64,000 nucleotides of DNA from positions 404,556,959 to 404,620,958 of the forward strand of contig CM019063.1 of assembly GCA_009667805.1 (NCBI GenBank), given 5' to 3'. The DNA comes from Leptobrachium leishanense. Lineage: Eukaryota; Chordata; Amphibia; Anura; Megophryidae. Under the pieces are notes generated by a model that worked only from the letters and a program-made list of their open reading frames with translations, was not told where the DNA came from and made no database searches. The position numbers and the translations under genes were made by a program. Positions 62,609 through 64,000 of the stretch are shown here, piece by piece (the first letter of the stretch is position 1; each line of letters begins with the position of its first letter).

Positions 62609-63769
62609 CTGTTGCAAAAGAAAAAAACCATTTGAACTTGTCATGGTGTACAATTTCATGTATATATTTTGTGGACACTTAAGTCTCTGTCCTATTTGGA
62701 ATGGGTTACTGCTGGTTTTCCATTAGAGGTGCAAGGCATTTTATGCCAAATTGGTACAACCATGATTGGAGAACCACCAGGAGTACACAGTTCTGGTAGA
62801 TGGACACAATGGAACTATTTGACCTTGGGGTCCTTCCTGTTACTTCATCTGAAGTCAGTGGATTGGTGCGAGGATCGGGAGAGGAGCATGGTAGATGAGT
62901 ATAGATGTGTGTATTCTATTTTTAATTGGATTTCAAGTGAATTTGTTGTCCCAAAAATCTCTTTTCAAAAGGTTCATAGTGGCACTGCAGCAATACTACT
63001 GAATGATTTGGAATCACTTGTGATTAAAGGCAAGTGCCACTGTGTCCATTCTATACAAAAACTAAAATGCACAAACAAGCAGTGTCCACATGAAAAGTGG
63101 TAATGCAGGTTAGAATAGCATGTGGTAAGGTAATGATTGCAGACGTACTTGCAGTAGTTGCCAAAACTTCATGCAATTGTTACCAGTTGCCTTGGAATAT
63201 TGCCCTTTATATTTTAACAAAAACTGGGTTTATGAGAGCAATGGAACCAGCAACAGCACTACTGCCCTACCCTATGGGGAGCTCCCACTCGGGTCTCATA
63301 AGATTTTAGCCGGCTGGTGCCATTACAAAGAAGAAAATATCAAATGCAAACCAGACTGCTATCACCCAGAAAGGGCACCAGGACTGAAATACCAAGGAAG
63401 CCTCCTCTGCATGAGAGATCCGAGTCCCTAAGATCATTTCAGGTTTAGTTGGGCCTCATCAGGAAGGTGTAAATGATACCTTTCTAAACAGATGAGTAAG
63501 GGGTCCACATTTGGATTACCCTCTAGGTTTGCTAAAACAAAAAAACTGTTTGATAACACATAGCAACAAATCTTGAATAATTAATAACAAATGAAACTAA
63601 ACTAAAATATAAATACTGCAGCTGGTAGTAATTTGCGAAAAATGACTTCCATACTATTATAAACTAGACCTTCATGCTTACAAATAAGTAAAGGTTATAT
63701 CTCTGTAGCAATAACTATATTATTACGACTGCTCATAAATTATATATAAATAATTGTAAAAAGCATTAC
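62609..63769. other. Intron of the - strand gene
   Basis: 62690-62920 shares blocks with the repeat at 31960-32230. The + strand frames of 70-144 codons here have no splice or family support. No other element was recognised. Confidence 0.4.
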
Positions 63770-64000
63770 GGTCCACCATACCGAACATACAAACTTTTGT
63801 TAGATGCGCCATCCTGGGATATTCTTGGTATTTGAGACTGCAATGAGGGTTCTATGGTTGTGCTCATGTTGCTTCGTAAAGAAGGAGATGTAGACTTCAG
63901 TTGTGGTTTTGTAAAAGATTCCACACTAGCCAGAATATCCCTATGCAAACCAGATACATAGGGTGACAGGAAATCCGGTGGTTTTGAGCTCAAATACGTA
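63770..64000 (-). CDS. REELD1: REELD1-like exon (Ser/Thr-rich stalk), partial
   Basis: The - strand is open from the window edge to a GTAATG donor at 63769-63764. It encodes SSKPPDFLSPYVSGLHRDIL, ASVESFTKPQLKSTSPSLRS and on to SLYVRYGG, ending with CC of a split Pro codon that fits the next exon. Ser, Thr and Pro are abundant and there is no domain signature, as expected for a mucin-like stalk. The exon continues past 64000. The GTAATG donor is not strong, and a GTATGG donor nine bases upstream is possible, but it would give a phase that does not fit the exon at 62608. Confidence 0.7.

Noticed and set aside
62669..63103. 144-residue + strand frame opposite the REELD1-like gene
   Set aside because: It covers a dispersed repeat shared with 31960-32230 and lacks any domain or splice support.

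Overview
This is a stretch of vertebrate nuclear genome, most likely from an amphibian (probably a frog). Two multi-exon host genes converge tail to tail, and most of the remaining DNA is transposable elements, many nested inside one another. The organism call rests on three things: SLC10A7 exons with GT-AG introns, several kilobases of intron between short exons, and the mixture of Tc1-like, hAT-like, TTAA-flanked piggyBac-like, Harbinger-like, L1-like, tRNA-derived SINE and LTR sequences. Nothing bacterial or organellar was seen. The species cannot be fixed from the sequence alone.

Host genes. On the + strand, exons at 1478-1529, 7108-7181, 26397-26542 and 34020-34058 (stop at 34056-34058) encode the C-terminal part of SLC10A7, with matching splice phases throughout. 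A polyadenylation signal follows at 34169. On the - strand, exons at 63770-64000 (running off the window), 62551-62608 and 57529-58131 encode a Ser/Thr-rich, single-pass membrane protein tail, also in matching phase. By position next to SLC10A7 this is probably REELD1. About 23 kb of repeats lies between the two genes.

Region by region. 1-34 kb (SLC10A7 introns): a dead Tc1-like element (3.7-5.3 kb), a hAT-like element with an 8-bp duplication (5.6-6.4 kb), a 57-bp minisatellite (7.5-7.9 kb), a CpG-rich inverted-repeat element (8.5-9.25 kb), a roughly 25-bp minisatellite (11.3-12.2 kb), a mariner-like MITE (13.5-14.0 kb), an L1 5' fragment (15.6 kb), a Tc1 fragment (17.4 kb), a piggyBac-like MITE (18.1-19.2 kb), a broken coiled-coil ORF (19.7-20.3 kb), a degenerate Tc1-like element (25.1-26.2 kb), a 2.1-kb hAT-like element carrying a 660-bp foldback (29-31 kb) and a second TTAA MITE (32.5-32.9 kb).

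34-57 kb (intergenic): a piggyBac-like MITE split by a Tc1-like transposon whose 343-residue transposase frame is open with its DDE residues in place. That transposon itself carries a small palindromic MITE. Next comes the most complex locus, 41.2-50.4 kb. A piggyBac-like MITE was hit by a full-length L1 (18-bp duplication), and the L1 ORF1 was then hit by a second copy of the same MITE family. A SINE and a Harbinger-like MITE sit in the outer copy. 51-56 kb holds further small palindromes, one of them with a Harbinger-like MITE nested inside.

57-64 kb: the 3' half of the - strand gene, whose large intron holds a solo LTR with a 5-bp duplication and an inverted run of telomere-like repeats.

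The most unusual observation is that copies of the TTAA MITE family keep two internal hairpins whose arms have changed together between copies, as if the palindrome itself were maintained.
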